DNA of 64,000 nucleotides, from assembly GCA_003952965.2 (NCBI GenBank), contig CM025851.1, forward strand, positions 8,659,647 through 8,723,646, given 5' to 3'. Positions within the stretch are counted from its first letter, which is position 1; each line of letters starts with the position of its first letter. Positions 32,203 through 45,200 of this stretch are shown one piece after another. The notes under the pieces were generated by a model. That model had not been told where the DNA came from. It worked only from the letters and a program-made list of their open reading frames with translations, and ran no database searches. The stretch comes from Morella rubra. Its lineage: Eukaryota; Streptophyta; Magnoliopsida; Fagales; Myricaceae. Made by a program: the position numbers and the translations under genes.

Positions 32203-33740
32203 ACTATTATATGAGAACTTTATGTTTTTGGCCTGACCAGAAAGAAGGTAAAACGGGTTTGATTACTTCTTCTTAAATGTCGGTTAAACTTCTATAGAAA
32301 ACAGAAAAAATGAGTCAAAATTTGGTCATATCTACCAATCGTGTGATTCTTTTTCAATTCCAAATTACTAACTCTCCTAATCTTATCGGATGTCCCGAAG
32401 GGACGCGTGACTCTCCTAATCACAAGCCTATTAGAGCCTCTTTTATGTTTGACGTGGATTAATGGAGCCTTGCTTCTTCATTTTTGTTATATTTCTTCTG
32501 AATAACTGTTTATTGGGATAATGAAGATATGAATAGGCGAAGCCCAGCGAATTAGCTCCCTTCTATCCGAATTGCGTGATGTAATTTAAAGAGAGATCAA
32601 CCGTTTATAAAAATTAATAATTAATTTTTATGTCAATAAATTTTGCAACCGAACATCAAATAAAATATAAAAAGTAGAAGCGCAACATAAAGAGTCGGAC
32701 ATTGAAATAGAACTAGTTTTCTCTTTGATTTTCGATTTTTAATTTGAAATCAATTTAGGGTACGTTTGTTTACATGTAAAACTATTAATTTACATAAAAA
32801 AAAAATTTCATTGAAAAATTTTCAAGAAAAAAATTTTCTTTCAATGTTTGGTTATTCTTTTAAAATATTTTCAAGAAAATATTTTTTTGATGTTTGTAAA
32901 GAACAAATTCATTTTTCACTGACGTTAAATCATTTAGCCCGACCTCCGCAGTTGTCTGTAAGAACAAATGACAGCGCACATGGCTTTCCATTGCATCCAT
33001 ACGGCAATACTTCAGAAAAATTCATTTCTAGCTTTTATTGGAGCTACTTATATAATTGTACCGCAAGTGTTATAATAAAGGGAAGGTGGTCCGAGTAGAA
33101 ATGTAGAATAAACCGGAGTGAGAACCATTGCTTAATTAAGAGTAATTAAGTTTATCAATCCATTAAGAATAATTAAATTAATTATTTTTGTCTAATTTTT
33201 CCTATATCTCAAATTTTAGTATGAATTTCTTATGATGTAAACCTATTTACCATACACTGAGATTTGACCGCATTCTACTGTGAAAGTAACACTAATAATG
33301 TCTTCTTAATCATTATTGTTTGAAATACAACAAAGGTTGATTTGCAACTTTTTAATTAGAACATGAAGCAATACGAAATTGGCACGTATAGAACGCAGAA
33401 CCCAACTGATCATGTACAACAAGTGATAGATACCTTTGATTATGTCTTGACCATACCCAGTGGCGGATGCAGGGGGGGGCGGCCCTGGGCGGCCGCCCCC
33501 CATTGGACAGGCAAAAAAAAAAATTTACACGTAAATTTTTTTTTTTTTTTTTTTTTTCTAAAAAAAAAAATTTTTTTCTCTTAGAAGTCGCCTCCCTTCA
33601 CGTGGGGTCCTGCCTCCGCCACTGACCATACCGCTTCATTCGTCTGAAAAATACTCTAGACATGCGCTGTTAAATTTTGCATAATTTTTATGGAGTGTTT
33701 TTGACTGTTTCTTTGCATAATCTCGCAACCTTTTACGAAT
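32203..33740. other. Distal upstream region of copy 2, no gene seen
   Basis: This is AT-rich sequence paralogous to about 15640-17060 of copy 1 (for example, agcccgacctccgcag near 32937 matches 16360). It contains the small hAT MITE at 33458-33624 and simple A/T runs, and nothing that looks coding. Confidence 0.65.
33458..33624. mobile_element. Short hAT-type MITE, TSD accatacc
   Basis: Its ends are cagtggcgga and tccgccactg, perfect 10-bp inverted repeats. The 8-bp target duplication accatacc lies at 33450-33457 and 33625-33632. The 167-bp element shares ccctgggcggc and ccgcccccc with the 446-bp element at 6282-6727, so both belong to one family. Copy 1 has a single accatat here (about 16960), an empty site. 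Confidence 0.9.
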
Positions 33741-34306
33741 AAGGTCCTAATTCCAATAACTTAAACTATCTTTAAGAAGCCTAGAAAACACAACAAACCA
33801 TCATTAAAATGAGTTAAGAAAAAAAAAATTAAAGCCCCGGCCAAAAAAAGACTGAGCCTTCTGTTTGGCAACTGGTAAGCACCAACAATTTTCGACTCCA
33901 ACAAAGACTGAGCCTTCTGTTTGGGAAGCACCAATAATTTTTTACTGCAACAAACCTCAATAAAATCTACCATCAATAATAATAAAAAAAAATCTCAAAT
34001 TTTTTTCCAAGCTATATATCCAAACCAATAAGGAGATAAATATATATAGCGTCCTAAGCCGCGACTTGTCGTTCCATCCAGGACTTTAGTTGATCGTAGC
34101 CAAACAACTATTTTTTTTTTCTTTTCATTTCTTTTTCCAACTTCACAAATTAGCAACCAGAAAGGAGAACACATCCTGGATACGAGTGCTCAAGGATGAA
34201 AGCGAAAACACAAAATACAACAAGATTTGAACATGTTCTCTAATCAAATCAATCAAACGACTTAAATCATTGAAACAGTACTAGAACAGGATCCATAGAA
34301 TATATA
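33741..34306. other. End of duplication unit 2, no gene seen
   Basis: It matches 25087-25566 and holds the empty site aaggt (33741-33745) for the LTR at 17909-25086. It contains a partly repeated gactgagccttctgtttgg segment (33849 and 33905). It lies 5' to 3' towards the Ser-rich gene, about 180 bp before its 3' end. Confidence 0.65.
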
Positions 34307-34488
34307 TGATCAAATGCATCCAAAAATTTTGCATTTCACCTTTCCTTCGACACACCATACGTGGAATCAACCATCTCTAACCTTTGCCCACGCCCAAAAT
34401 AAAACAAAATAAAAAAGAAAACCATCTCCTACATAGGAAGTCCAAAAATAATGGATGAGGAGAGACGAGAGAGCTACGATATATATGA

Positions 34489-34812
34489 TCAAGAAACTGC
34501 GACCCCATCACGACAATTGCAATTCATCAAACAGAACCTGGTGGGCCTGGGCTGGAAGTTCCTCCTGCGCTGAAGATCGTGGCTTGAGGGCTTGATGATC
34601 TGCATAAGAAACCACTTGATAAGATGGGTCTTGGAGTCCACCTTCGATGGGTTCATATAGACCGTGGAGTACTTGCCAGAAAGCTTGCGAGAACCGCGGT
34701 GCCGGCTGCAACGGAACGAGCCCGGGTGGGTGGTGGGAGAGCAAAGACATGTTCTTGAAGAAGGAGAAGAAGAGGAAGAAAAGGAGGAAGAAGAAGAAGT
34801 CCTGGTTGCCAT
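34489..34812 (-). CDS. Small Ser-rich protein with CLCSPTTHPGSFRC motif
   Basis: This is a single uninterrupted frame of 107 residues from ATG 34810-34812 to TGA 34489-34491. It starts with a Ser run (MATRTSSSSSFSSSSSPSS) and then carries RTCLCSPTTHPGSFRCSRH, the hallmark of a plant-specific family of small serine-rich proteins. A second conserved part, LMQIIKPSSH followed by RRRNFQPRPTRF, is also family-typical. No signal peptide or membrane segment is evident. The biochemical function of the family is not established. It is unique in the window, intact, and just outside the duplicated MED15 unit. The upstream side (34813-34920) is a short AT/GA-rich stretch that may hold the 5' UTR. A longer overlapping frame from 34822 is a shadow. 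Confidence 0.85.
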   Translation of the reverse strand: MATRTSSSSSFSSSSSPSSRTCLCSPTTHPGSFRCSRHRGSRKLSGKYSTVYMNPSKVDSKTHLIKWFLMQIIKPSSHDLQRRRNFQPRPTRFCLMNCNCRDGVAVS

Positions 34813-34920
34813 GGCTGTGCATGTGCTCCTATTCAGTTGCCTCTAATTTCTGACGATTCCCTGGCGGCTAAGCTAAAAACTCAAGCGGAGGTTAAAAACA
34901 GGGAGATTTTCTCTCCTTAA

Positions 34921-37403
34921 TTTGTAGATCTTATTTTGAATATATGATTACCACGTATTACCCTTGTCTTGTTGAGCTTCTATTGTTTAATAGCTGGGCT
35001 TTTAGTCTTTTTGCTCGGCACAGGATAGAATAAATCCTTAACGGGCGCCACGTAGTGGAATCATTAATTGATCTTATAAAGAGTTTTGGATTACTTCCTT
35101 ATCCTCACAACAAATAAAAACTCAAAAAAAAAAAAGAAAGGAATTTTCGATTTGCCATTTGAAGTCTCCTAAAAAAACAAACCTATATCGTCAGACCAAA
35201 AGACTATTGGAGCGCAATTTTTTTAAAAAAAATACAAAAAAATAAAATAAATTCCAAAACTAATCAGATAAGAATTAATAATGCTATCGCGCGTGAGGGG
35301 GCCTTGCCTTGGAGGATAAATCCATATTTTAGAATTTTATAGTTGTGCCGCGCCAATCATGAGAGGTAGATTTGACCGCCAAGTAGAAGTTTGGTAATAT
35401 GAAGATGGTGCCATTTTTGTCCACTACTCCCTCTAAGGAATTCAGCAGGTTATACTCGAGGGAAATACAAATAGAAGAGGGAGAGTTCATCTATTTATCT
35501 TGTGGATAAGATTTGTACTATAATATCGATCGATGGGTTTCCTGTTTTAAAAACTGTGGGATTAATATGTAATATTACTTATGGCGAAAATAGTGGAGAA
35601 TTCAATGTATATATACACTTGCGTATTCGTATAATAGTTGTACGATACATTTGACAAGTGACATGTCTGCGAGTCACCAAATATCTAATTAGTAATGTAT
35701 CTGTTAAAATGAATTTCAAATCTGGAGAGTTTACAAGAAATAAATTGACAAATGACAACATGCTAACGTCCACATCAAAGAGAAAGTTTGATTATCTTCC
35801 TCACAAACCTAGAGGCTAGAGGCCAGGCATAGAAAAAAGAAAAAGAAAAAGTGGAGCAGTTGGGAGAGATGAGTTTAGATCCAAATTTTAGATTGTGCAT
35901 TAAGGTTTGAACAACTTTAATTCGACTGATTGCAAGATTCTTGTCAGGTGTAAATGCATGGCGTCATCTCCAGATGCTCTCTGGTACAAATGCGAACGTT
36001 TTAATTAGGTTAGGTTACGTGCATGCACTTCCCAGGCACTAATGAAAAAGCAAAAAGGTTCTTCCGTTTAAAAAATGGACGATTAGTTAGTCCATTAATC
36101 ATGCATACGACTTGGTCCAAAGAATATTAGCGGTGATAATTTAACGAAAGAAAGCCCCAGAACACCTGCCGTGCATCTTTTGGTTCACTTTTTTTTTTTT
36201 ATTGGGCGGTTCACTTTTTTTCTGGATTCTGGCGTCCTTTGTCACGTAGCTTGAAAAGAAAATTAAAGGGAAGTTGGACAAAATCCGTGATCCACGTGGA
36301 CCAAGCCTACATACCTCGCAGCAGGTGGCAGTAGAGCTTGACACATGTGCGGTCCATTGCGGCAAGTACTCTAAAGATTCTGACTAGCGCGTCTGACTTA
36401 AACAGAAATCTACCCCACATGCTCTTCTGTTTTTATTGTCATGGTACGTATGGCCAGAACAGAAAGTTGGATGTTTTTTTCTTAAATGGTAAAAGTGACT
36501 TTAACTAATTTATTAACTGCTACTACAATTTCAAACATATATTTAATCTATCCGTCTGGAAGTATTGAGCTACTTAATTTTTATAATTAATCAAATTATA
36601 TTTTGAAATAAGATTTGAGAGTTAAAATCGTGTCACGTATCTTATTCACGAAATATGCTACCTGAATTTGATTGTTAGATCTTTTTTAAGGACATAAATT
36701 GATGAAAATTGGTATTTCGTAGACTTAATGTGTCAAAGGTAGTAGTTTAAACTTTTTTTTTTTTTATTAAAAATTACATTAGTAATTAGATGGCTCAAAG
36801 TGATTTTTCTCCTATTTTTTTTTCATTAAATACACTTTTCCACTCTTTAATTTTGAAATTAATCTATTATTTTGTTATATTTCGCTTACTAACTATTAAT
36901 TTTAGACACTTTACACTTTCTTTAAAATTTTCGATTGATTTGGACAAAAAATTCTTTTTTGACGTGCAAAATGATAATTTTGTCTCCAACATTTAGGTTC
37001 GCTGTGATCATTTCACAAGGGTAAAATCGTAATTTTATAGACTACAAAATAAATTTCCTTCTAAATTAACGAAAAATTTCAACGAAAGATACAAAGTTTC
37101 TGAAATCAATAGTTAATGGGTGTAATGTAACAAAAATAATGAATAATGGTGCAAAATATCAAAACTCTCAAAGTTAGAGGATCCAAAATGTATTTTTTAT
37201 TTTTAACTGATTACCTGGACTGGCTTACACATACCTCAATTGATTTTGAAGCATATATAGTCTTTTTGTCTTACACAAATTGAGCAATTACTAGATTAAA
37301 GGCACTGAAAATTGTCTCAAAAAATTAATAGTACCTATAAAATTTTAAACTTAAAATTTTAAAGAGAACAAACTATCACGATCCTAGCCTTTCGCATTAA
37401 AAT
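34921..37403. other. AT-rich intergenic region, no gene seen
   Basis: About 2.5 kb without a supportable coding frame or a repeat with clear ends. It has simple T runs near 36190 and 36758 and a duplicated ggttcac around a T run (36182-36215). It separates the Ser-rich gene from membrane-protein gene A. Confidence 0.6.
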
Positions 37404-37645
37404 CGATATAGAATATATGTTCAGCTGAAGGGAAAACGGAGTACATAGGATTCAGGACCCTTTGGCATTCTTAAGCCTCAGGCCCGGCCCATGATCCTCA
37501 CTGATGGTTCTCGAACAGTAAGTCCAATCTTTTGTATGCCAAGAAGGAGTAGTGGGCCATGAGGTTACATTACTTGAAAGATATTTTACAACTAATATTG
37601 AAAGCTAACTGGGAAATTATAGATTGGCCACTCAAACGATCTGGA

Positions 37646-40600
37646 TTAGGGGCAATTGTTTTTACCTACTATAGTCCCACTAAAGAAGATTGGGAAGATG
37701 TTAATGGAATTCCCTTTTACTCGGGTGCCGCTTTTTCTTGCATAGACTGGCCACAAGATTAAAGAAAGCATAACTGCAACCGAAACCATAAGTAACCCCA
37801 GATAGATCCAATAGCTGGAGCGCCTTAGTCTAGGACAATGATGCTCACTTATCTCATTGAAGGTGTCCCTAACAAAGGTGCAATCTACTATGCCAACAAG
37901 GAAGGAGCTGTGACGATTCAATGTGGAACTCACATTTACAGCTGCTGTGATCTGGTCGTAAGATGTAGGTGTCAAGCGGCCGAGGCTAGTGCATTTTCCA
38001 GATTGAGTCGCTTTACAAACGTAGTTCATCCATGCCTGTACGGGAAAGAGCAAAACAATTAGAATCTTAAAAAAACCATCGAACTTTTGCACCAGAATCT
38101 TGCAGTATTCCAAAGTATGTCTAGAAGGTTATGTAACCAAAGCAAAGTGGGTTTAACTTCTAAGGTGTTCTTTAGGGGACTTCCCTAAAGTAAAATCATC
38201 TATTGTCTTTGAAAGTAAGCTGACGGGGTATGAAAATTTAGCTGGGTGATGTCAGTCTTTCTAAATGTGTCTGAATCTGTATCAGAACAATATAAGTCAG
38301 CCTTCCAAACCAGCTGCCCATGCAGTTTCGCATCATCTTCCTAATCATCTTCCTACATGGTTTACGTGGTCCTCTTCCCTACCTTCTGTCCTAGAAAACC
38401 TTGTGCATGTTTTACGTGCTGATTAAATGCTTACCCGGCTGGCGTGGCTCAGGTCCACTGCACCAGGAGCACATCTCCGATTACTGCTATCAAATTTTAG
38501 TGGACTACAAAGGAGCGGCATCAATGGACCAGATTGATTATAGTAAATAAATCCAGCGCTTGGGGCTACATGATTGTTAGCGACGGTACTGATGAATTGG
38601 TTCACCCTACCAACCATTAGGTAGGCGACATCTCGGCTTATAGACAAGGTTGCTTTTGCCGTTCCATGGTCCATGCAAGGAAGAAGCTCGCTTAGAGCTG
38701 AATGAGCCGTGGGGTGCTGGACCCATTCTTCCATTGCAACACACGAGTCTGTTACCGCACTGGAAAATGGAGACAAATTATGGATTAAACTTTGGAAAGT
38801 TAGACATCACAAGGTTTACTCTAAAATAAATCTTTACTTTCGACACTCAAAATAGAAGAGGTGATTTGAATAAGAAAAAAGATTTCATTGCAGACTTTAG
38901 TAGAACTAACATTACTGAAACGTCCAGAGTCTCGGTATGAAATTTGTTCAAATTCCAATAATGAACATCATTTACTGATAATTATCTGCTACAGTGAAGG
39001 GGCATCTATTGTGAAAAGTGCAACTTGCCTTGAGCACAAGAAGCTGAGAAGCACAATTTAACCGGTGGCTAGAGTAGTCAAGCTGATGCTTACGGCTGCA
39101 GTGCACACTGCACAGTATTCTAAGAGAGAGGAAGGCAAGGCTATCTGAGGAGAAAGTGAGGAAGTTAGGCCTGGGACTGATGGAAACCATAGGAAATATA
39201 TATCAGGGTCAAAGTTAATGTTCCACGCCTCTCAAGATATATAGGGACTGGTAGAAAAGTGGGAGTCTAATAAGGACATCCTCCTGCATAAAGACCCCTG
39301 AAGTTATTGTTGCTGGGCTGTTGACATACCCGCCAATTGTTAATGTTAGTTATACTCTATGGATTGGATTGATCTTGCAGGTTGGGAGCTGTCTGGATTT
39401 GGTTAAGGACCCCTCATCCATCTGGCTGTCTCCACTGCTGTCAGTGTATTGCTCTTGATTTATGATCAACATAAAAACTTACCACAGATACATGACTTTG
39501 TGTATCTGTAGAAATGTCCTTTTGTGGTCCAGAATTCATGTGTATCTAGTAAGGGATTTGCCCGTATATGCATTGAATTATAAACTATTTCTTATCAAAA
39601 AAAAAGAAAACTTATGGTCGGCCGGGGGTGATACTAGGTACTCCTAGACAGGACCAACAAGAGCCATAGAAAGTGCAGTGTCTTGTGAAACTGCAAGGGA
39701 CTACTAGACAATGAAAAGTTTTATGACTCTATGCTAATTAAAAAATACACACGTTTGACATCAAACCTTTACAGATGTTTTTCCTAAAAAAGAACACAAC
39801 CTAAACTTACTTGTGGAGAATGAGAGATATGCCACACAAAATAAATGTTCCTGTCACAAGAATCCATCCAATGATCATCAATCTGCAATCATTGATTTAA
39901 TGTGGGTAAATAAGCAAATAGAATAAAAGAAAGATCACATCAGAAGGGGAACAAATCATAGAGAATCACTCACATGTATACAGCAGACTGCAGGCCAAAA
40001 ACTGAAAATACTGCAATGAACAGTAAAAGCAACAATTTAACATAGAAGTCTCTGGTGATAGGAAATAGTATGCATCTAAAGAGGGAACCGATAAATGCTT
40101 ACTGAAACCAACAAATGCCACCAGTAGCATTAAAGCAGCAACGATATTGAGAACTTGCATCCTGTAGGAAAGACCAGAAAATCAATTCGATCAAATGAAG
40201 CCTCAAATCTTGCCAAAAGAACGAAAACAAAAACAAAAAGGAAGGAAATAGTTGAAGCACTCTACTCACACAGGATCCAAAAAATGACGTATTTGTTTTG
40301 AGGTCTCCTGTGTCTTGGTTTGAGGAATCATCGCGGAAATATTTGTTGTTTTTCCCAAATTTTCAATGTCTTTCTGGATATATGGAGGTAGAAACAGTTG
40401 TTGCTGAACTCCGACCTCCTTAGCTACCTCGAGGTTATTCAGTACGTCCTTCAAAGTCTCAACAGTCCTATCCGATTGATCGAGAAGATATTCCAATATA
40501 TTCGTCGTACTTGAACGAAATTTTCCCTTTGCCGTGTATAGAATACCACTTGCAGTACTGAAACCACAAAAAGATATTTAACAGTGAAGTCATAAAGAAT

Positions 40601-41892
40601 GAACCAGCCTTAAACTCAACACATACGAGGGCGCAAGAACAAAAGGGGAAGCCTGGCAGGGGACTTACATAGCTGTAATGATAAGAAGTACAAGGAATAT
40701 AAGAGAAAGTGTGTAAGCAATTCGAGAATAGCTATCGCTATTTCCTCTGCAGCAACGGCAGCAGCTGAGGATTAAGAGGCAGAGGCCAAATATGAAAAAC
40801 CAGGTCGCAGCAACGGCCAGAAGAGGAATACCAGTAAATGCAACTGACTGCGTGGAAAACATACTTCACACACTCAGAAGAAATTAATATCCCCAGCCAA
40901 CCATAATAAAAACAATAAATATGACAAATAACTTGATATTCGCGATCATGCAAAATCATTGCGAGGCAGACATTTGGGGAGCTTCACCCATACATATAAT
41001 TCACAGAACCAGAATATATATATATATATATAAAGAAGAAGAATAAGAAGAAGGAAATTTACGTGTTAAATAAGACCTTTAATTGTTGAATGTCGGAGAC
41101 TGATATTTCATCATAAAGAAGCAAAACACGTTAAATTCAACAGTCAGTTATCATAGAAGCCAAGAACAGGCCGAAAAACTGTATAAGCCGAAGAACTATC
41201 AAAAGCTTCCTCTGAGTCCTAACATATATACATAATACTCGGCAAAACTCGAGTGACAGAGTCAATGTGAAGTCTTAAAAACTCAGCATTATAATGAAAA
41301 AAGAATCCTATAATGAACTGCAACTTAGTACATGTTAATAATCAGGACAAGGCAATGAGTGGAACACTGATGCGAAGAACTCACAGAATGGTAATGTTCG
41401 TCAGCAATATTCCAGCCACCCTCGTAATAAGTAAATTTGGCACGTGGATCTATTCTGTGGGTTTTATTTGCAGCTAATATCGAGGATGCGTTCTGCAGTA
41501 CAACTGTCGCATTCATGTTTTCCTCGACAACGTACCCCCTCATTCCCCATGTGGTGAAAGCAACTCCGTTCTTATCGCCATCTATCCACACGTGAACCAT
41601 TGATGATTTTTATTAGCATGGGAAACAAGAGCTCGTGGGATTTAATGTAGAAGGACTAGGTCCTGATCAAAATAGACAAGTGATACAGAGAGAGAGACGG
41701 AGACAGAGGGAGATGGCAGAGGGAAATCATTTTTTTTTTTAAAAAACAAAAAACAAAACAAGAAGTACCTTCAGAATGTTTGGCCGAGAGATGATGAAAT
41801 TGTGGAGCTCCATGACAAAGGGAAAAGAAGTTCGAAGTTACGTGGAGAAAAGTCGCAAGGAGAAGACATGATAACTGCAATTTGGAATGCAT
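37646..41892 (-). CDS. Multi-pass membrane protein, AT2G25270/DDB_G0292058-like (copy A, intact)
   Basis: Nine exons (minus): 41769-41892, 41385-41581, 40669-40847, 40270-40557, 40103-40161, 39974-40010, 39811-39882, 38435-38759, 37646-38035. They have GT..AG borders, consistent phases and 557 codons in total. Residues 1-25 form a signal peptide (MHSKLQLSCLLLATFLHVTS). A conserved luminal YYEGGWNIADEHYHS precedes paired helices in exon 3 (TGIPLLAVAATWFFIFG and LSLIFLVLLIITA) with a Cys-rich CCRCCRG link. Helices follow in exon 5/6 (LNIVAALMLLVAFVGF), exon 7 (MIIGWILVTGTFILCG) and the C-terminus (WIYLGLLMVSVAVMLS). Exon 8 holds MEEWVQHPTAHSALSELLPC and YYNQSGPLMPLLC. The family is plant and amoebozoan, poorly characterised, probably in the plasma membrane; a Tweety-like topology is a loose comparison. 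An upstream ATG at 41950-41952 could add 20 residues. Confidence 0.85.
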
Positions 41893-42109
41893 TGTGTTAT
41901 TTGCTCTCGGCTCTATTATTGGGTTCCTCTCTGTGGGAGAAATGCAGCTCATCCATGCATGAATCTGTGATACTTTTATCGGCGTCTATACTTCAACGAG
42001 AGACTAGTGGGAGAGAGAAAGAAAGAGTCCGTTGGATGAGCGACTGTTTCCTGGATGAAAGAGTCGGAATATTATCTGTCAGCCTCGCATACCGGGAGAG
42101 GATTTGAGC

Positions 42110-43484
42110 AGTGAGAGTCTCAAACCAACCAGCAACTTACCTTCCTCAACCGCATCGGATGAGTCGAAACAATAAAAACCATGAAAAGCTTTATGATCAG
42201 TTGAAATGAGGAAAACGAGTCTCTTAGATTGTTATGAATCAGGAGGTGCCTCCAATTAGACCTACAACTTCGGAAGATGTCGACGGAGATCCTAAATAAT
42301 GAATATTAAATCCTAAAATCCAAATTTCATAAAGACCCCGCGTGACTTAAATAGGGAACGTACTCAAAGAGTGGACACCAAGCTCTGCTCAATTTTAGAA
42401 ATACTAGTAATTAAAACCGAAATAAGCCTACACAAACCCCCATTTAGCGAACTCCCTTGGTTTCCTTATTAGATATTATATGATATTTAGAAAAATGTGC
42501 ATGCAATGATTTCAAAATCCAATCAGGATATAATTTATAATGGTAGTTTTCCCCCTTTGCATCCCTAGCTTCCTTGTCAGGTAAAACATTCTTTGGCCTC
42601 TAAAATGAAGATTTTATCATGTGGGGGATAAAATTATCTTTGCTATCAAAACATCATTTTCTGTCAATTTGGAGAATTCTGTCCAAGGGTGTAGAGTGTC
42701 TAGAGTTGGTAGTTGATGGAATTGCAATTTAGCAAATGTGATGGTTTAAGATGCGAAATATGAAATGATTTCATATTCTTAATTGAAAATTATATTATAA
42801 ATATAGTTTTGATAATTAAATCAACCTGTTCTTATCCATAAAAGTCCAATCCACATACATGAGGGAATCAATAATAGAAATATAATAATTTAAATAATTA
42901 TACTTCAACTTATGTTAGAATTAATGTTTGATGGTAAAAATTTTGGTGTTGGAGTTGGTGAAAAAGTAAAGAATGAGATGATTTGAATGAATTTTTTTAT
43001 ATTTATTTGAAGTAAAAAATAATAATTTAATAAAAAAGAGAATTTTTTAAAATTATTTTATTGAGGTAAACGTCTCTTTATAAATAGCAACACCTAAAGG
43101 AGAAAGAACAGATATTGCTTACTTTATGATGTCGAGTTTGTGGCCAATGGGCTCCAAAGGGAATGAGTTGTCCAGTTGAAGAGGACACTCACGGCCTAAA
43201 GTGTCTGCATAATTATGTTAATAAATGATACTGTACACAACTATGGTTTCAAAAATTGACAACTCATGTCGCTTTACCCACACGTATGCTACATACCTAA
43301 TAGTTGCACTCTTGACAAATTCTAACTGCTGATTAGGGGAAGATTTTCATTTTGGTTTATGTTCTAAATGGACCTCCATCTATGAATTTGAGATTTTGCA
43401 TCACTGGCCCCACAGAGTAATTTGACTTTCTTCCTCTACCGCCCTACGTCTTAGGTATATCTTTCTTATGATTGTGTTTATTTG

Positions 43485-43527
<43 letters not shown>

Positions 43528-44520
43528 TAAATAAGCTTCATAACACCAAAACACCCTAATATCCTATGGAAGAATCCATAGGTCATAACTGGAGAGAATT
43601 GTTACAAGAATGATGTCAATGACAATATTACCCTCAAAGTTCTCTAGAGCAGCCCATTTAACAAGATCATGGGCAGTCGCATTAGCATTACGCTGGACAT
43701 TAGGCTGCACTTGTTTCGGCGTAAAATGAGAAAAGTGAAAACATATTTATAACTGAAAATATTTACAGGAAAAACTAAATAAGTTTTAGTATTTGCCTAA
43801 TTCTTTGAAAATAAACATATAGTGTTTAGTTGTCATATGGAAATTTAAAGGATATTTTGTAATAGTTTCAATTTTTGTCCCCTTTTTTTTTGTGAGCTTG
43901 TTTAGTTTGATGTAATTTTTAGATTCATAATAGCAATTATATTAGAAAGATTTAGACAAATACTTCCTCCAATGATCTATGTGAGTTATCAAAGACACAA
44001 TCGGAAAAAAAAGGTCCGGTTGAAAAAGTTGCATCATTTTTACAAATTTGCCAATCAGCAAATGAAGAGTAGAATCGAAGTTCAAATGCCAAGGAGATAT
44101 TAAAAATAATGAAAGCAGGTCCCATAAAATACAAATTACAACCTGAAACACTAAAACAAATTTTTATTGTCAATAGAGATATTAGAAATTCTGCATAATA
44201 ATAAAAAGAGTGTTTAACATAAAATCTCTAAAGCTAGCTACTTTCATAATGATAAATTAATATTCAACAATTTGGTAGAGAAAATTTTCCAACTAAATTT
44301 TAAGCAGATTGCAAAATGGGAGAGCTGTGCATAGAGAGAGATCTTTTGAATTTAAAACTTAAAATTATAGGCTTTGGTTAGTATAGTAGAAAAAAATGGT
44401 TAAAAAAAATTTTAGGTAGCTAACAGTCACCTATATTTTCCTTTGAACATTTATCTAATTTTCTTTTACTCTTTTTTTGGACTCCTACTAAACACATATT
44501 TTTTGAAAATATATGAAAAT
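42110..44520. other. Upstream/intergenic part of unit A
   Basis: This AT-rich DNA upstream of gene A is shared with 55656-58080. It contains a (ta)n run at 43489-43523 that is shortened in B, and a MITE-like segment near 42927-43075. Antisense open frames over exon 1 and this region are not supported as genes. Confidence 0.6.
42927..43075. mobile_element. Small MITE-like repeat, copy in unit A
   Basis: tttgatggtaaaaattttgg, then gttggtgaaaaag, gatttgaatgaattttt and ttattttatt, is shared with 50514-50683 and with unit B at 56470-56630. Blocks recur in the same order, but the right end of this copy is poorly preserved. There is no coding sequence. Confidence 0.45.
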
Positions 44521-44524
44521 ATAT

Positions 44525-45200
44525 TCAGTCGAAACAAACGCAGTCGAAAGAACAAGAAAAACCATTGCGACACAAACTAAGAATATCTGCAATAATAGGA
44601 CGAATCTGCCAATCAACCGGACCCTTCACTACATTAATCGCATCAATAACCAGTTTTGAGTCACCTTCAATAATAACCTGATCACACTGTAAAAAGGAAG
44701 CTGCCCGAACAGCAAATAAAGCTCCCCTTGCCTCGCCCACAAGGGGAGCGCATGGAGGTAAGCTATTTGTCCACGCAAACAGCACTTGACCTTGATCATT
44801 CCTACAATTTACAAATTGCCGCCACCAAAACAAAGGAAGAATGGACGGCCACATCGAAATTTATCTTCCAACAATCCTGCGGAGGAGGGGACCACGCCCG
44901 AAAGCCTTGGTGCTGAGTGACTCAAGACTTCCTTCCATGCCAGAGAATGTTCAAACAAGAGCGCACGGGTTTTAGAGATTAGAAGCGAGGCCTCGAGGCG
45001 TCCAAGACCAAATCATGGTGAACAATCTGATTCCTAGTAAACCAGATAGAATCCATAAGAATTGCATGCAGCAAATAGAATAAAAAGCTGGAAGTCACCC
45101 ACAGGGAGCTGCAAACTCACAGGAGCTAACAAAATCGCCTTAATCCACTCCGCAATGCTTCGAGAATTCAGCGCCTGAATATTCAGTACCCAAGGAGACT
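44525..45200 (-). pseudogene. LINE RNase H-like fragment, unit A
   Basis: A minus-strand frame (44525-44854) reads GEARGALFAVRAASFLQCDQ, VIIEGDSKLVIDAIN and WQIRPIIADIL. This is the RVT_3/RNase H-like C-terminus of plant LINE ORF2, with the acidic EGDS motif. The piece upstream to about 45200 (CRRIFG-like tail region and a reversed LINE end with tattcag) is degenerate. It is a 5'-truncated LINE remnant that was duplicated with unit A; B has the counterpart at 58080-58580 and 59160-59310. Confidence 0.75.

Noticed and set aside
32766..33098. Plus-strand 110-residue frame
   Set aside because: It starts in AT-rich repeat sequence, the paralogous region of copy 1 does not keep the frame, and no domain is seen.
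34508..34822. Alternative 104-residue minus-strand frame with a Phe-rich start
   Set aside because: It overlaps the Ser-rich protein in another frame. The conserved CSPT/HPGSFRC and RRRNFQPRP motifs are in the other frame.
37559..37762. Plus-strand 67-residue frame
   Set aside because: It is antisense to the last exon and 3' flank of membrane-protein gene A; its duplicate at 7.4-7.6 kb is disrupted by a 48-bp deletion.
41802..42107. Plus-strand frame of 101 residues (also 55179-55655)
   Set aside because: It is antisense to exon 1 and the upstream region of the membrane-protein gene, with no known domain. It is open in both copies only because the copies are nearly identical.
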